Assembly: GCA_023410055.1 (NCBI GenBank)
Contig: JAEYQK010000051.1
Coordinates: 1-44,164 of the forward strand
Source: Acidobacteriota bacterium
GTDB lineage: Bacteria; Acidobacteriota; Terriglobia; Terriglobales; Acidobacteriaceae
Length of the DNA: 44,164 bases
Reading direction: 5' to 3'
The translations under genes were made by a program, and so were the position numbers. Position 1 is the stretch's first letter, and each line of letters opens with the position of its first letter. The notes under the pieces were generated by a model. That model was not told the DNA's origin. It searched no databases and saw only the letters and a program-made list of their open reading frames with translations. This document shows, piece after piece, positions 16,088-24,454 of the stretch.

Positions 16088-16397
16088 CTGCCGTGACACC
16101 TACCCCTCCCTCCCCCACCTTGTCTGTGCGGCTGAAGATTCAAAGGAGTTAGCTGCAAAAATCTGACTGATGAAGCGGGGAAGGGAGGAGCAGATGGTCT
16201 GGTGAGCTAGGGTTACCAGAGCAGCAACATCTGTGCTCGAAAGGAACTCTGTTAATAGGATAGCAGTTCGGGGATCGGAAACCCGACAGGGCGCTGAGAT
16301 TTGTATTGCCTCTGGAATCAAGTGCTTGGCGCGAACAGGGCGCCGCATTGCTATTGACATGAAACAGAGAGTTCCGCATAGCTTCGGCAGTCTGGCG
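16088..16397. other. non-coding spacer upstream of hutU
   Basis: About 310 bases without a convincing gene. It holds a pyrimidine-only run (CCTACCCCTCCCTCCCCCACC, 16098-16118 region). A purine-rich stretch, GGGGAAGGGAGGAG, lies about 60 bases later and is partly complementary, so a long imperfect stem is possible. Short open frames on both strands here have no family resemblance I can see. Confidence 0.4.
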
Positions 16398-16427
16398 TTG
16401 CGGGTTTTCCAACAACAGGTCTAATAT
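16398..16427 (+). promoter_or_regulatory. candidate hutU promoter giving a leaderless mRNA
   Basis: TTGCGG (16398-16403) and TAATAT (16422-16427) are 18 bp apart. The hutU ATG at 16436 comes 8 nt after the -10 box, and no Shine-Dalgarno precedes it. Transcription would begin at or next to the start codon. Confidence 0.45.
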
Positions 16428-16435
16428 CGTGCGTT

Positions 16436-18160
16436 ATGTCTGTAGAGACTGATATCAGGACCAGCGCTTATATACCGGTACGTGCGCCGCGAGGGACGGC
16501 CATTTCCTGCAAGGGATGGCAGCAGGAAGCGGCGATGCGCATGTTGATGAATAATCTCGATGAGGAAGTCGCGGAGCGTCCCCGAGATCTGGTGGTTTAT
16601 GGCGGGACGGGACGAGCGGCGCGCAGTTGGGAGTGCTTTCACGCGATCGTTCGTTCGCTCAAGGCGCTGGAGAACGATGAGACGCTGCTGGTCCAGTCAG
16701 GCAAGCCGGTGGGCGTTTTCAAGACCCATGAATATGCGCCGCGGGTGCTGATCGCGAACTCGAACCTGGTGGGGCACTGGTCGAACTGGGAGAAGTTCAA
16801 CGAACTGGAGCGCCTTGGCCTGATCATGTATGGGCAGATGACGGCCGGTTCGTGGATCTATATCGGCTCGCAGGGAATCATCCAGGGCACGTTCGAGACG
16901 TTTGCTGCGGCGGGCGAGAGACATCTAGGTGGTGATTTGGCCGGAAAGCTGATCGTCAGCGGCGGCATGGGTGGGATGAGTGGAGCCCAGCCGTTGGCGG
17001 CGACGATGACGGGTGCGGCGTACCTCGGGATTGAAGTTGATCCGGAGCGGATCAAGAAGCGGCTCAAAACCGGGTATTGCGACTATATCGCGACGTCGCT
17101 GGACGAGGCGCTGGATCTGTTAGCGCACCCTCCCTCCGGGAAGGGTGCGGCACCCCAGGCTGAGTCTGGTGCGGTACCCAAGGGAAGATGGGCGAATGTG
17201 TCGGTTGGGCTGGTGGGAAATTGCGCTGATGTAATTCCGGAGCTGGCGCGGCGGGGAGTGGTGCCGGATATCCTGACGGATCAAACATCGGCTCACGATC
17301 CTTTGAATGGATACGTTGCGGCGGGGCTGACGCTGGACGAAGTTGTCGCGATGCGCAAGAGCGATCCGCAGGGATACCTGGAGCGCTCGCTGGATTCGAT
17401 TGCGAAGCACGTCCAGGGCATGCTGGCGCTACAGAAGATGGGCGCGGTGACGTTCGATTATGGCAATAACATACGAACGTTTGCCTTCGAGCGCGGTGTG
17501 AAGAACGCGTACGACTTCCCGGGATTTGTGCCGGCGTACATCAGGCCGCTATTCTGCGAGGGACGTGGCCCGTTCCGGTGGGCGGCGCTGTCGGGAGAAG
17601 CGAGTGACATATACGCGACGGATGATCTGATCTTGCAGATGTTCCCGGAGAACCGACTTCTGAGCCGGTGGATCAAACTGGCGCGCGAACGGATTAAGTT
17701 CCAGGGATTGCCCTCGCGCATTTGCTGGCTGGGGTACGGGGAGCGGGCGGAGTTCGGACTGGCGATGAATGAGCTAGTCAAGAAGGGCAAGATCAAGGCT
17801 CCGGTGGTGATCGGCCGCGATCATCTGGATTGCGGGTCGGTGGCGTCGCCGTTCAGAGAGACGGAGAGCATGAAGGATGGTTCGGATGCGATCGCCGATT
17901 GGCCATTGCTGAACGCAATGTTGAACACGGCGAGTGGGGCGTCGTGGGTGTCGATTCATAACGGCGGTGGAGTAGGGATCGGGTATTCGCAACATTCAGG
18001 GCAGGTGACGGTCGCGGATGGAACGGATGCGATGGCGAAGAGAATCGAACGCGTGCTGACGAATGATCCGGGGATCGGTGTCGCAAGGCATGTGGATGCG
18101 GGGTATGAGGAGGCACGGGAGTTCGCGGAGAAGAAGGGGATCAAGGTGCCGATGGGTTAA
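16436..18160 (+). CDS. hutU: urocanate hydratase HutU, with a 20-residue insertion
   Basis: HutU converts urocanate to imidazolone propionate with NAD+ as electrophilic cofactor, the second step of histidine breakdown. The 574-residue product is about 17 longer than the well-known Pseudomonas enzyme. Recognisable blocks are VYGGTGRAARSWECF, GSQGIIQGTFETF, the Rossmann-type VSGGMGGMSGAQPLA, TDQTSAHDPLNGY, and SRICWLGYG, whose Cys430 matches the family's active-site cysteine. HNGGGVGIGYSQHSG lies near the end. Residues 231-250 (HPPSGKGAAPQAESGAVPKG) are absent from the usual alignment and are encoded by a palindromic repeat. The frame stays open, so the enzyme is probably active. hutI follows. 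hutH and later hut genes are not in the window. Confidence 0.95.
   Translation: MSVETDIRTSAYIPVRAPRGTAISCKGWQQEAAMRMLMNNLDEEVAERPRDLVVYGGTGRAARSWECFHAIVRSLKALENDETLLVQSGKPVGVFKTHEYAPRVLIANSNLVGHWSNWEKFNELERLGLIMYGQMTAGSWIYIGSQGIIQGTFETFAAAGERHLGGDLAGKLIVSGGMGGMSGAQPLAATMTGAAYLGIEVDPERIKKRLKTGYCDYIATSLDEALDLLAHPPSGKGAAPQAESGAVPKGRWANVSVGLVGNCADVIPELARRGVVPDILTDQTSAHDPLNGYVAAGLTLDEVVAMRKSDPQGYLERSLDSIAKHVQGMLALQKMGAVTFDYGNNIRTFAFERGVKNAYDFPGFVPAYIRPLFCEGRGPFRWAALSGEASDIYATDDLILQMFPENRLLSRWIKLARERIKFQGLPSRICWLGYGERAEFGLAMNELVKKGKIKAPVVIGRDHLDCGSVASPFRETESMKDGSDAIADWPLLNAMLNTASGASWVSIHNGGGVGIGYSQHSGQVTVADGTDAMAKRIERVLTNDPGIGVARHVDAGYEEAREFAEKKGIKVPMG
17124..17183. repeat. palindromic repeat element inserted in frame inside hutU
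   Basis: CGCACCCT (17124-17131) pairs with AGGGTGCG (17142-17149), and the inner CCC/GGG extends the stem around a TCC loop. Next to it are two direct copies of a 16-mer, GGTGCGGCACCCCAGG (17144-17159) and GGTGCGGTACCCAAGG (17168-17183). They match at 14 of 16 positions and lie 24 nt apart, so the frame is kept. The DNA encodes the residues that make this HutU longer than its relatives. The element resembles GC-rich REP-type intergenic repeats. Confidence 0.65.
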
Positions 18161-18195
18161 TCGGGCCATCTAGCGATCGGGTCATCGGGTGATCG
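18158..18195. repeat. short ATCGGG(TG) repeat at the hutU stop codon
   Basis: ATCGGG occurs three times, plus a final ATCG, in units of about 8-10 bp (ATCGGGTCATCGGGTGATCG at the end), starting within the stop codon context of hutU. Similar units follow the DppB- and DppC-type stop codons in this window. Confidence 0.6.
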
Positions 18196-18320
18196 AAACC
18201 CAAAGGCGCTCAACACAAAGGACGCCGAGGACGCAAAGGGCAACGCAGCGGAAGCGGGGGAAGCAGAGGACTTCCAACACAGGGGACACGGGGCAAAAAG
18301 AGGGGCACAGAGGAAGACCA
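18196..18320. repeat. purine-rich CACAAAGGACGC / GACACGGGG-type degenerate repeat
   Basis: About 125 bases almost free of T, built from degenerate units such as CACAAAGGACGC, GAGGACGCAAAGG, CACAGGGGACACGGGG and GGGCACAGAGG. This sort of sequence is common between genes in several soil phyla as a dispersed low-complexity repeat; that comparison is from memory. It fills the spacer between hutU and hutI. Confidence 0.5.
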
Positions 18321-18381
18321 GAATCAAGTGAGTCCACGAACGAAGAAGTCTACAACTGGTCGTCATGCAGGGACGCGGCAG

Positions 18382-19659
18382 ATGGCTGCCGACGCTCCGT
18401 TATTACTCGTTAACATAAGGCAGCTACTGACGCTGGAAGGACCGGCGCTGCGTACAGGTGCGCGTCGTGGGCACGAGCTTGGCGACCCTGGGATTGTCGA
18501 AGATGGGGCGGTGCTGTGCGTCGGCGGAAAGATCGTTTCGGTCGGGAAAACGCGGGACGCACTAAGAGACCGATGGATCAAGACCCACAAGAGAGATATC
18601 AGGGAGATCGATTGCCGGGGCAAGGTGGTACTGCCGGGCTTTGTGGATTCGCATACGCATCCGGTGTTTGCCGGGCCGAGGCTGGTGGATTTCGAGAAGC
18701 GGATTGCTGGTGCGACTTACGAGGAGATTGCACAGGCGGGCGGTGGAATTCGCGCCAGCATCGATGGAGTGCGCACGGCGTCCAAAACGGCGCTCATCGA
18801 GCGGTGTGTGCAAGCGTTTGATGAGATGCTAGCGCAAGGCACGACCACGGTCGAGGCGAAGTCGGGATATGGGCTGAGCTATGAGGCGGAAATTAAATCG
18901 CTGGAGGTGATACGCGCGGCGGCGAAGCAGTGGGTGGGAACGGTTGTTCCGACGCTGCTGGGTGCACATGTGGTTCCGCCTGAGTTCAAGGACAGACGGC
19001 AAGAATACGTCGGGATGGTTTGCGAGGAGTTGATTCCCGACGTTGCGCGAAAGAAGCTGGCTGAGTTTGTGGATGTCTTTTGTGAAGAGGGGGCGTTTAC
19101 CTCGGATGAATCACGGAGCATTCTGCGGACCGGTGCCGAACACGGGCTGGGCGTGAGGGCGCATGTGTGTCAGTTGACCGAGGCGCGGCTGGAGGAATTC
19201 TCAGAGCTGACGCCTGTGTCGTTTGACCATATGGATCACGTGAGCGACCGCGATATCGAGATGCTCGCAACACGAGATACGGTGGTGACATTGCTGCCAG
19301 GTGCGAATTACTTTCTTGGGCTTTGCGAGTATCCGCCAGCGCGAAAGCTGATCGATGCGGGAGTGGCAGTGGCTTTGGCGACGGACTACAATCCGGGAAC
19401 ATCGCCGACGCCGAGTATGCCGTTCGTGATGTCGCTTGCGTGTACTCACATGAAGATGTCGCCGGCCGAGGCAATTACGGCGGCGACGATCAATGGCGCG
19501 TGGGCATTGCGACTGGCGGAGCGCAAGGGAAGTATTGCTCCGGGCAAAGATGCTGACTTGGCGATCTTTGATGTAGCGGACTATCGAGAGATTCCGTACT
19601 GGGTGGCGAGCAACAAGTGCGCGCAAGTGGTCGCGGGCCAAGCTTGCGCAAGCAGGTGA
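18382..19659 (+). CDS. hutI: imidazolonepropionase HutI
   Basis: HutI opens the ring of imidazolone propionate to N-formimino-glutamate, the third step of histidine degradation, using one metal ion in the cytoplasm. From the preferred start the protein has 425 residues, near the family norm. PGFVDSHTHPVFAGPR contains the first metal-binding His-x-His. The substrate loop YEEIAQAGGGI follows, then TTTVEAKSGYGL, GAHVVPPE, VRAHVCQL, SFDHMDH and ATDYNPGTSPTPSM, with the late Asp. The frame extends to a GTG at 18328 with GGAAG 11 nt before it, which would add 18 unconserved residues. I prefer ATG at 18382 because family similarity starts just after it. It lies downstream of hutU, separated by repeats. 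Confidence 0.95.
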   Translation: MAADAPLLLVNIRQLLTLEGPALRTGARRGHELGDPGIVEDGAVLCVGGKIVSVGKTRDALRDRWIKTHKRDIREIDCRGKVVLPGFVDSHTHPVFAGPRLVDFEKRIAGATYEEIAQAGGGIRASIDGVRTASKTALIERCVQAFDEMLAQGTTTVEAKSGYGLSYEAEIKSLEVIRAAAKQWVGTVVPTLLGAHVVPPEFKDRRQEYVGMVCEELIPDVARKKLAEFVDVFCEEGAFTSDESRSILRTGAEHGLGVRAHVCQLTEARLEEFSELTPVSFDHMDHVSDRDIEMLATRDTVVTLLPGANYFLGLCEYPPARKLIDAGVAVALATDYNPGTSPTPSMPFVMSLACTHMKMSPAEAITAATINGAWALRLAERKGSIAPGKDADLAIFDVADYREIPYWVASNKCAQVVAGQACASR

Positions 19660-19787
19660 TAACAGCCGGTCAGCTAGTACGTCTAATTGGCGGGGGCAGC
19701 ATGCCCAGCGCTCCACCGAAAACAACATTCTGCACCGAAGGTGAGTCACAGTAGCTTCGGAGACATCTTGCAAATTCAAGGATTCCA

Positions 19788-22397
19788 ATGAGAAAAGCCA
19801 CACTCTATTGCCTGTTTGCCGTGCTGGTTTTCAGCATTTCCGTTTCTGCGCAGAGATTGCCGGACACAGTAGTGCCAGCTCACTACACGCTGAAGCTGAC
19901 GCCCAATTTCGAGACCTATAAATTCACGGGCGATGAGGCGATCGACGTGCGGGTGGCAAACCCGACCAATACCGTTACGCTCAACGCCGTCGACATCACG
20001 TTTGATCAAGTGACGGTGAGTGCAGGCGGGAAGACGCAGACGGCGACGGTCAAGACGGATGCAGCGGCTGAGATGGCGACCCTTACGGTGCCGGAGCAGC
20101 TACCAGCTGGAAGTGCGCAGATACGAATCCAGTACACGGGAGTGTTGAGCGATAAGCTGCGAGGGTTTTATCGGAGCACGGCGAATGGACGGAAGTATGC
20201 GGTGACCCAGTTCGAGCCGACGGATGCAAGGCGTGCGTTCCCGTCGTTTGACGAGCCAGCGTACAAGGCGACGTTCGACATCACGGTGACGGCCCCGCAG
20301 GAAGACATGGTGATCTCAAACAGTAAGGTGGTGTCCGACACACAGGGGCCGGGAAATGGCCTGCACACGGTGTCCTTTGCGACGACGCCGAAGATGTCGA
20401 CGTATCTTGTAGCGGTGCTGGTGGGGCGGTTCGAGTGTCTGAATGGAAGCGCTGATGATATTCCGATCCGCGTTTGCGCTGTGCCAGGGAATCAGCAATT
20501 GGGAACGTTTGCGCTGAAATGGGCGCAGGACGTAATGAAGTTCTATAACCGCTACTACTCGGTCAAGTATCCGTTCGGAAAGCTGGATTTGATCGCGATT
20601 CCGGACTTTGAGGCGGGCGCGATGGAAAACACCGGAGCGATTACATTCCGGGACCAGGATCTGCTGATCGATCCAAAGACGGCAGGCACTGATCGTCAGA
20701 AGATTGTTGCTGAGGTGATTGCGCACGAGATGGCGCACCAATGGTTCGGCGATTTGGTAACGATGGCGTGGTGGAACGACATCTGGTTGAATGAAGGATT
20801 TGCAACGTGGATGGAGACGAAGCCGCTTGCTGAGCTGAGGCCGGACTGGGGGATTGCGCAAGACGAGCAGAATTCTGCAATCCAGGCCATGCGGCTGGAT
20901 TCCTTAAAGTCGACCAGGGCGATTCGGACGAATGCGACAACGACGGCGGAGATCAACGAACTGTTTGATGCGATCGCTTACAACAAAACGGCGGCAGTTC
21001 TAAGGATGGTGGAGTCGTACATCGGAGCAGATGGATTTCGCAACGGGGTGAATGCTTACCTGCAGGCACACTCATACGGGAATGCTACGGCAGAGGATTT
21101 CTGGACGAAGATGGCGCAGGTGTCGGGCAAGCCGGTGGATCGCATTATGCAGAGCTATGTTGATCAGGCGGGTGTGCCGGTGGTGGCGCTGACTGGGAGT
21201 TGCGCGCAGGGACAGTCGATCACGCAGAAACGCTTCTTCGCCGAGCCGCAAGCGAACGCCGGCAGCTCGCAGGTGTGGACGATTCCAGTTTGTACAAAGG
21301 AAGCGCCGGGCGGATCGGGTGCCTGTGAGCTAGTGACGCAACCGGTGCAGAAAGCCGTCTCAGCGAGCTGCGGACAGACGGTGAACCAGAATGCGGGTGC
21401 GCAGGGCTACTACAGATCGGCATACACGCCTGATCAGGTGACCGCGCTGGCGGCGGTTGCGGAGAAGTCGCTTAGTCCGGCGGAGCGATTGTCGCTGTTG
21501 GCGAATGAGTGGGCGATGGTGCGTGGGGGGAGACATCGTGTTCGCGAGTATCTGGTGCTGGCGAACGGATTGGCTAGCGATCGAACGCATGGCGTTTGGG
21601 ACGAGCTCGCGCCGGCGCTACAGACGATCGATGAAGATCTTGTGAGCGATGCAGATAAACCGGCTTACGAGCAATGGGTGAAGAAGTTCGCCGGGCCGGT
21701 TATGGACCAGCTGGGCTGGACCGCGAGGCCTAATGACGACTACGAGACGCGGAGCGTGCGGGCGAATGCGTTTCTTGTTCTTGGATATCTGGGGCGGGAT
21801 CAGCGGGCAGTTGCTGAGGCGCGGAGGATGGTCGAGCAGTACATGAAGGACCCGTCATCTGTAGACGCGACAATGAGTGAGTCGGCGTTCGCGGTTGCGG
21901 CAGCAGAAGGCGATGCAGCGCTTTACGACCGAATGCTGGCGGCGATGGAAAAGGCCAATAGCCCGAACGTGTACTACAGGTATATGAATGCGCTGGCCGA
22001 ATTTCGCGATCCCGCGCTGGTGAAGCGAACGCTGGAGTTTGCGATGTCGCCGCAGGTTCGAGCGCAGGATGTGCCGCTTTTGCTGAGGGGACTGCTGGTG
22101 AATCCGTGGAGCCGGCCGATGGCTTGGGACTTTGTTCGTGCACATTGGCCGGAGGTGGAGAAACGAGCGAGCATTTGGGGAAGCGCGCTGATCGTCAGGG
22201 CGACAGGCTCGTTCTGCGACGCAGGGATGAGGAACCAAGTGCAACAGTTCTTTGGGGAGCATCCTGTGTCAGAGGCGCAGAGGACCTTACAGCAGTCGCT
22301 GGAGCAGATCGACGGTTGCGTGGAGTTCAAGTCTTCTCAACAGGCGAATCTTGGAGCCTGGCTGAACGGGGCAACTGCCGGAGGCCGCGGAGAGTAG
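19788..22397 (+). CDS. exported M1-family (PepN/puromycin-sensitive type) aminopeptidase
   Basis: An 869-residue zinc aminopeptidase with a signal peptide (MRKATLYCLFAVLVFSISVSA), so it acts in the periplasm or outside. The exopeptidase motif GAMEN is at 277-281. The zinc site is HEMAH with His313, Glu314 and His317, followed after 18 residues by Glu336 in WLNEGFATW. The N-terminal saddle domain begins LPDTVVPAHYTLKLTPN. The C-terminal part (about 530-860) is an ERAP1_C-like helical repeat with NEWAMVRGG. The family removes N-terminal residues from peptides; specificity cannot be read here. It starts 128 bp after hutI and could share its transcript. A terminator follows. Confidence 0.95.
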   Translation: MRKATLYCLFAVLVFSISVSAQRLPDTVVPAHYTLKLTPNFETYKFTGDEAIDVRVANPTNTVTLNAVDITFDQVTVSAGGKTQTATVKTDAAAEMATLTVPEQLPAGSAQIRIQYTGVLSDKLRGFYRSTANGRKYAVTQFEPTDARRAFPSFDEPAYKATFDITVTAPQEDMVISNSKVVSDTQGPGNGLHTVSFATTPKMSTYLVAVLVGRFECLNGSADDIPIRVCAVPGNQQLGTFALKWAQDVMKFYNRYYSVKYPFGKLDLIAIPDFEAGAMENTGAITFRDQDLLIDPKTAGTDRQKIVAEVIAHEMAHQWFGDLVTMAWWNDIWLNEGFATWMETKPLAELRPDWGIAQDEQNSAIQAMRLDSLKSTRAIRTNATTTAEINELFDAIAYNKTAAVLRMVESYIGADGFRNGVNAYLQAHSYGNATAEDFWTKMAQVSGKPVDRIMQSYVDQAGVPVVALTGSCAQGQSITQKRFFAEPQANAGSSQVWTIPVCTKEAPGGSGACELVTQPVQKAVSASCGQTVNQNAGAQGYYRSAYTPDQVTALAAVAEKSLSPAERLSLLANEWAMVRGGRHRVREYLVLANGLASDRTHGVWDELAPALQTIDEDLVSDADKPAYEQWVKKFAGPVMDQLGWTARPNDDYETRSVRANAFLVLGYLGRDQRAVAEARRMVEQYMKDPSSVDATMSESAFAVAAAEGDAALYDRMLAAMEKANSPNVYYRYMNALAEFRDPALVKRTLEFAMSPQVRAQDVPLLLRGLLVNPWSRPMAWDFVRAHWPEVEKRASIWGSALIVRATGSFCDAGMRNQVQQFFGEHPVSEAQRTLQQSLEQIDGCVEFKSSQQANLGAWLNGATAGGRGE

Positions 22398-22416
22398 TTC
22401 GTCAAGAATGAACAGA

Positions 22417-22462
22417 GCAGGGCATGTCTGAGTTCCTGGGGCTCGGACCTGCCCTTTTTTTT
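22417..22462 (+). terminator. strong terminator after the M1 aminopeptidase gene
   Basis: AGGGCA (22419-22424) pairs with TGCCCT (22450-22455). Inner GTC/GAC and GAG/CTC pairs extend the stem, and a run of seven T follows (22456-22462). Confidence 0.85.
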
Positions 22463-22723
22463 GTTTGTGGCAGAGCAGTGCTTCCAAGTGGCGCAGAAGA
22501 GTCTTGCTGGCAAGCATTATGTGAACTCAGTAGTACATGGACTAAATAGAGGTAACTAGAGTGTTGTCAATCAGCAGTTCTGGATTGACAATTTGTGTCA
22601 CAGCAACTTACCATCCCTTCTTCTCCGGAGTGAAGGTTGCAGTTTGCGGGTGTGACGGGGAAGTGTGACGGAAATTGGCGAAAGCTTGTAACCGTTTGGA
22701 GCAAAAGAGGATAGGGGGAATTA
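22463..22723 (+). other. spacer with pilB regulatory region
   Basis: A spacer of about 260 bases without a gene. It carries a 9-bp inverted repeat, a TTGACA box and a tandem GTGTGACGG pair (22650-22658 and 22663-22671, 13-bp period), ending in an AGGGGG ribosome-binding site before pilB. No GEMM-type c-di-GMP riboswitch pattern was recognised. Confidence 0.5.
22564..22614 (+). promoter_or_regulatory. putative pilB promoter overlapped by a perfect 9-bp inverted repeat
   Basis: TTGTCAATC (22564-22572) and GATTGACAA (22583-22591) form a perfect inverted repeat with a 10-nt spacer, a 19-bp centre-to-centre spacing. The right arm contains TTGACA (22585-22590), a consensus -35 box. TACCAT (22609-22614), 18 bp on, is a modest -10. 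A dimeric regulator bound here would compete with RNA polymerase. The regulator is unknown. Confidence 0.45.
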
Positions 22724-24436
22724 ATGACGCAGAGGCTTGGGGACCTGATGGTGAAGGAGAAGGTCCTTACCCCAGAGCAATTGGATCAGGCCATCAAGGC
22801 GCAGAAGGAGTCGGGCGAGAGACTGGCGTCCGTCTTGGTGCGGCTGAAGATGTTGTCGGAAGACGATGTCACTAATTTCCTTTCGCGGCAGTATGGGATT
22901 CCGGCCATCAACCTTTCCTATTTTGACGTTGAACCAACTGTCGTCAAACTAATTCCCTTTGAGACAGCAAAGCGATACCAAGTGTTGCCGATTAGCCGCG
23001 TGGGAGCCTCGCTCACCTTGGCGATGGTGGATCCGACAAATGTGTTCGCCATGGACGAAATCAAGTTCATGACCGGACTGAACATCGAGCCGGTTGTGGC
23101 GTCGGAAGCGGCGATCCTGGAGAGGATTGACAAGCTATACAACACCGCTCCGGAAGAGGATCTGGAATCGGTGATGCAATCGTTCGACGCGGACGCTGAT
23201 GTCGAGCAGTTGCAGATGGAAGAGCAGGATTTGATGCTCGAGCAGCTTGAGAAAGCTGCTGACGAAGCACCGATCGTTAAGCTGGTCAACGTCATCCTCT
23301 CGGATGCTGTAAAGCGTGGGGCCAGCGATATTCACATAGAACCGTACGAGAAGGAGTACAGAGTTCGGTTCCGCATAGACGGCGTGTTGCAGTCTATCAT
23401 GACGCCACCTTTGAAGTTGAAGGACGCAATTACGTCGCGCGTCAAGATCATGGCTAAGTTGGACATCAGCGAAAAGCGGCTCCCGCAGGACGGCCGCATC
23501 ATGCTGAAGATGAGGGTTGGAGGAAAGAGAAGAGAACTAGATTACCGCGTCAGCACATTGCCCACGCTATGGGGCGAGAAAATTGTGATGCGGTTGCTGG
23601 ATAAAGAGAACCTGCGTCTGGACATGACCAAGTTAGGCTTTGAGCCGGAATCGCTTGAGAAATTCGAGCGTGCGATCTTGAAACCATACGGGATGGTGCT
23701 GGTGACGGGGCCTACTGGTTCAGGCAAAACGAATACCTTGTATTCCTCCATCGCGCGGTTGAATTCTCCTGATACCAACATCATGACGGCCGAGGACCCG
23801 GTTGAGTTCCAGTTGCAGGGAATCAACCAGGTGCAGATGAAAGAGCAGATCGGGTTGAACTTCGCCGCAGCTCTGAGATCGTTTCTCCGGCAAGATCCCA
23901 ACATCATTCTGGTGGGTGAGATACGAGATTTCGAAACAGCTGAAATCGCGATCAAAGCCGCGCTAACGGGGCACTTGGTGTTGTCGACGTTACATACCAA
24001 TGGGGCCCCGGAAACGATTAGCCGCTTAATGAACATGGGCATTGAACCATTCCTGGTGGCGACATCGGTTCACCTGATTTGCGCACAGCGTCTTGTGAGA
24101 CGCGTCTGCAAGGACTGCGCGGCACCGGTCGATGTCCCCTATCAGACTCTGGTCGAAGCAGGGTTTTCGCCTGAAGAGGCAAAGACACTCAAGATCATGA
24201 AGGGGAAGGGCTGTTCAGTCTGCCACAACACGGGGTACAAGGGGCGAACCGGTCTTTACGAGGTGATGGAGGTCGATGATGAGCTTCGGGAGCTGATACT
24301 CGTCGGCGCATCGGCAATGGAGTTGAAGAAAAAGGCTATAGAACGCGGCATGATTACTCTGCGTCGCAGTGGGCTAATCAAGGTGATGCAGGGAATGACA
24401 AGCATGGAAGAAGTCGCACGCGAAACTGTGCACTAG
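22724..24436 (+). CDS. pilB: type IV pilus/type II secretion assembly ATPase PilB (GspE family)
   Basis: A 570-residue hexameric ATPase that drives pilus extension or pseudopilus assembly at the inner membrane. An MshEN/T2SSE_N domain covers about 1-140 (GDLMVKEKVLTPEQLDQAI; other MshEN domains bind c-di-GMP, so this one may). An acidic linker covers 143-180. The N2 domain has ASDIHIEPYEKEYRVRFRIDG at 200-220. Walker A GPTGSGKT is at 329-336, the Asp box is AEDPVE, and Walker B with its following block is ILVGEIRDFETAEIAIKAALTGH at 395-417. A tetracysteine zinc site is visible as CKDC (462-465) and CSVC (497-500). ATG at 22724 follows AGGGGG. It heads a five-gene cluster with pilT, pilC, a kinase and a regulator. 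Confidence 0.95.
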   Translation: MTQRLGDLMVKEKVLTPEQLDQAIKAQKESGERLASVLVRLKMLSEDDVTNFLSRQYGIPAINLSYFDVEPTVVKLIPFETAKRYQVLPISRVGASLTLAMVDPTNVFAMDEIKFMTGLNIEPVVASEAAILERIDKLYNTAPEEDLESVMQSFDADADVEQLQMEEQDLMLEQLEKAADEAPIVKLVNVILSDAVKRGASDIHIEPYEKEYRVRFRIDGVLQSIMTPPLKLKDAITSRVKIMAKLDISEKRLPQDGRIMLKMRVGGKRRELDYRVSTLPTLWGEKIVMRLLDKENLRLDMTKLGFEPESLEKFERAILKPYGMVLVTGPTGSGKTNTLYSSIARLNSPDTNIMTAEDPVEFQLQGINQVQMKEQIGLNFAAALRSFLRQDPNIILVGEIRDFETAEIAIKAALTGHLVLSTLHTNGAPETISRLMNMGIEPFLVATSVHLICAQRLVRRVCKDCAAPVDVPYQTLVEAGFSPEEAKTLKIMKGKGCSVCHNTGYKGRTGLYEVMEVDDELRELILVGASAMELKKKAIERGMITLRRSGLIKVMQGMTSMEEVARETVH

Positions 24437-24454
24437 AAGTGAGAGGGTCCTGGT

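Noticed and set aside
22463..22690. sigma54 promoter or c-di-GMP riboswitch upstream of pilB
   Set aside because: TGGC...TTG-like pieces have the wrong GG-GC spacing (9 instead of 10 bases), and the conserved GEMM core is absent.
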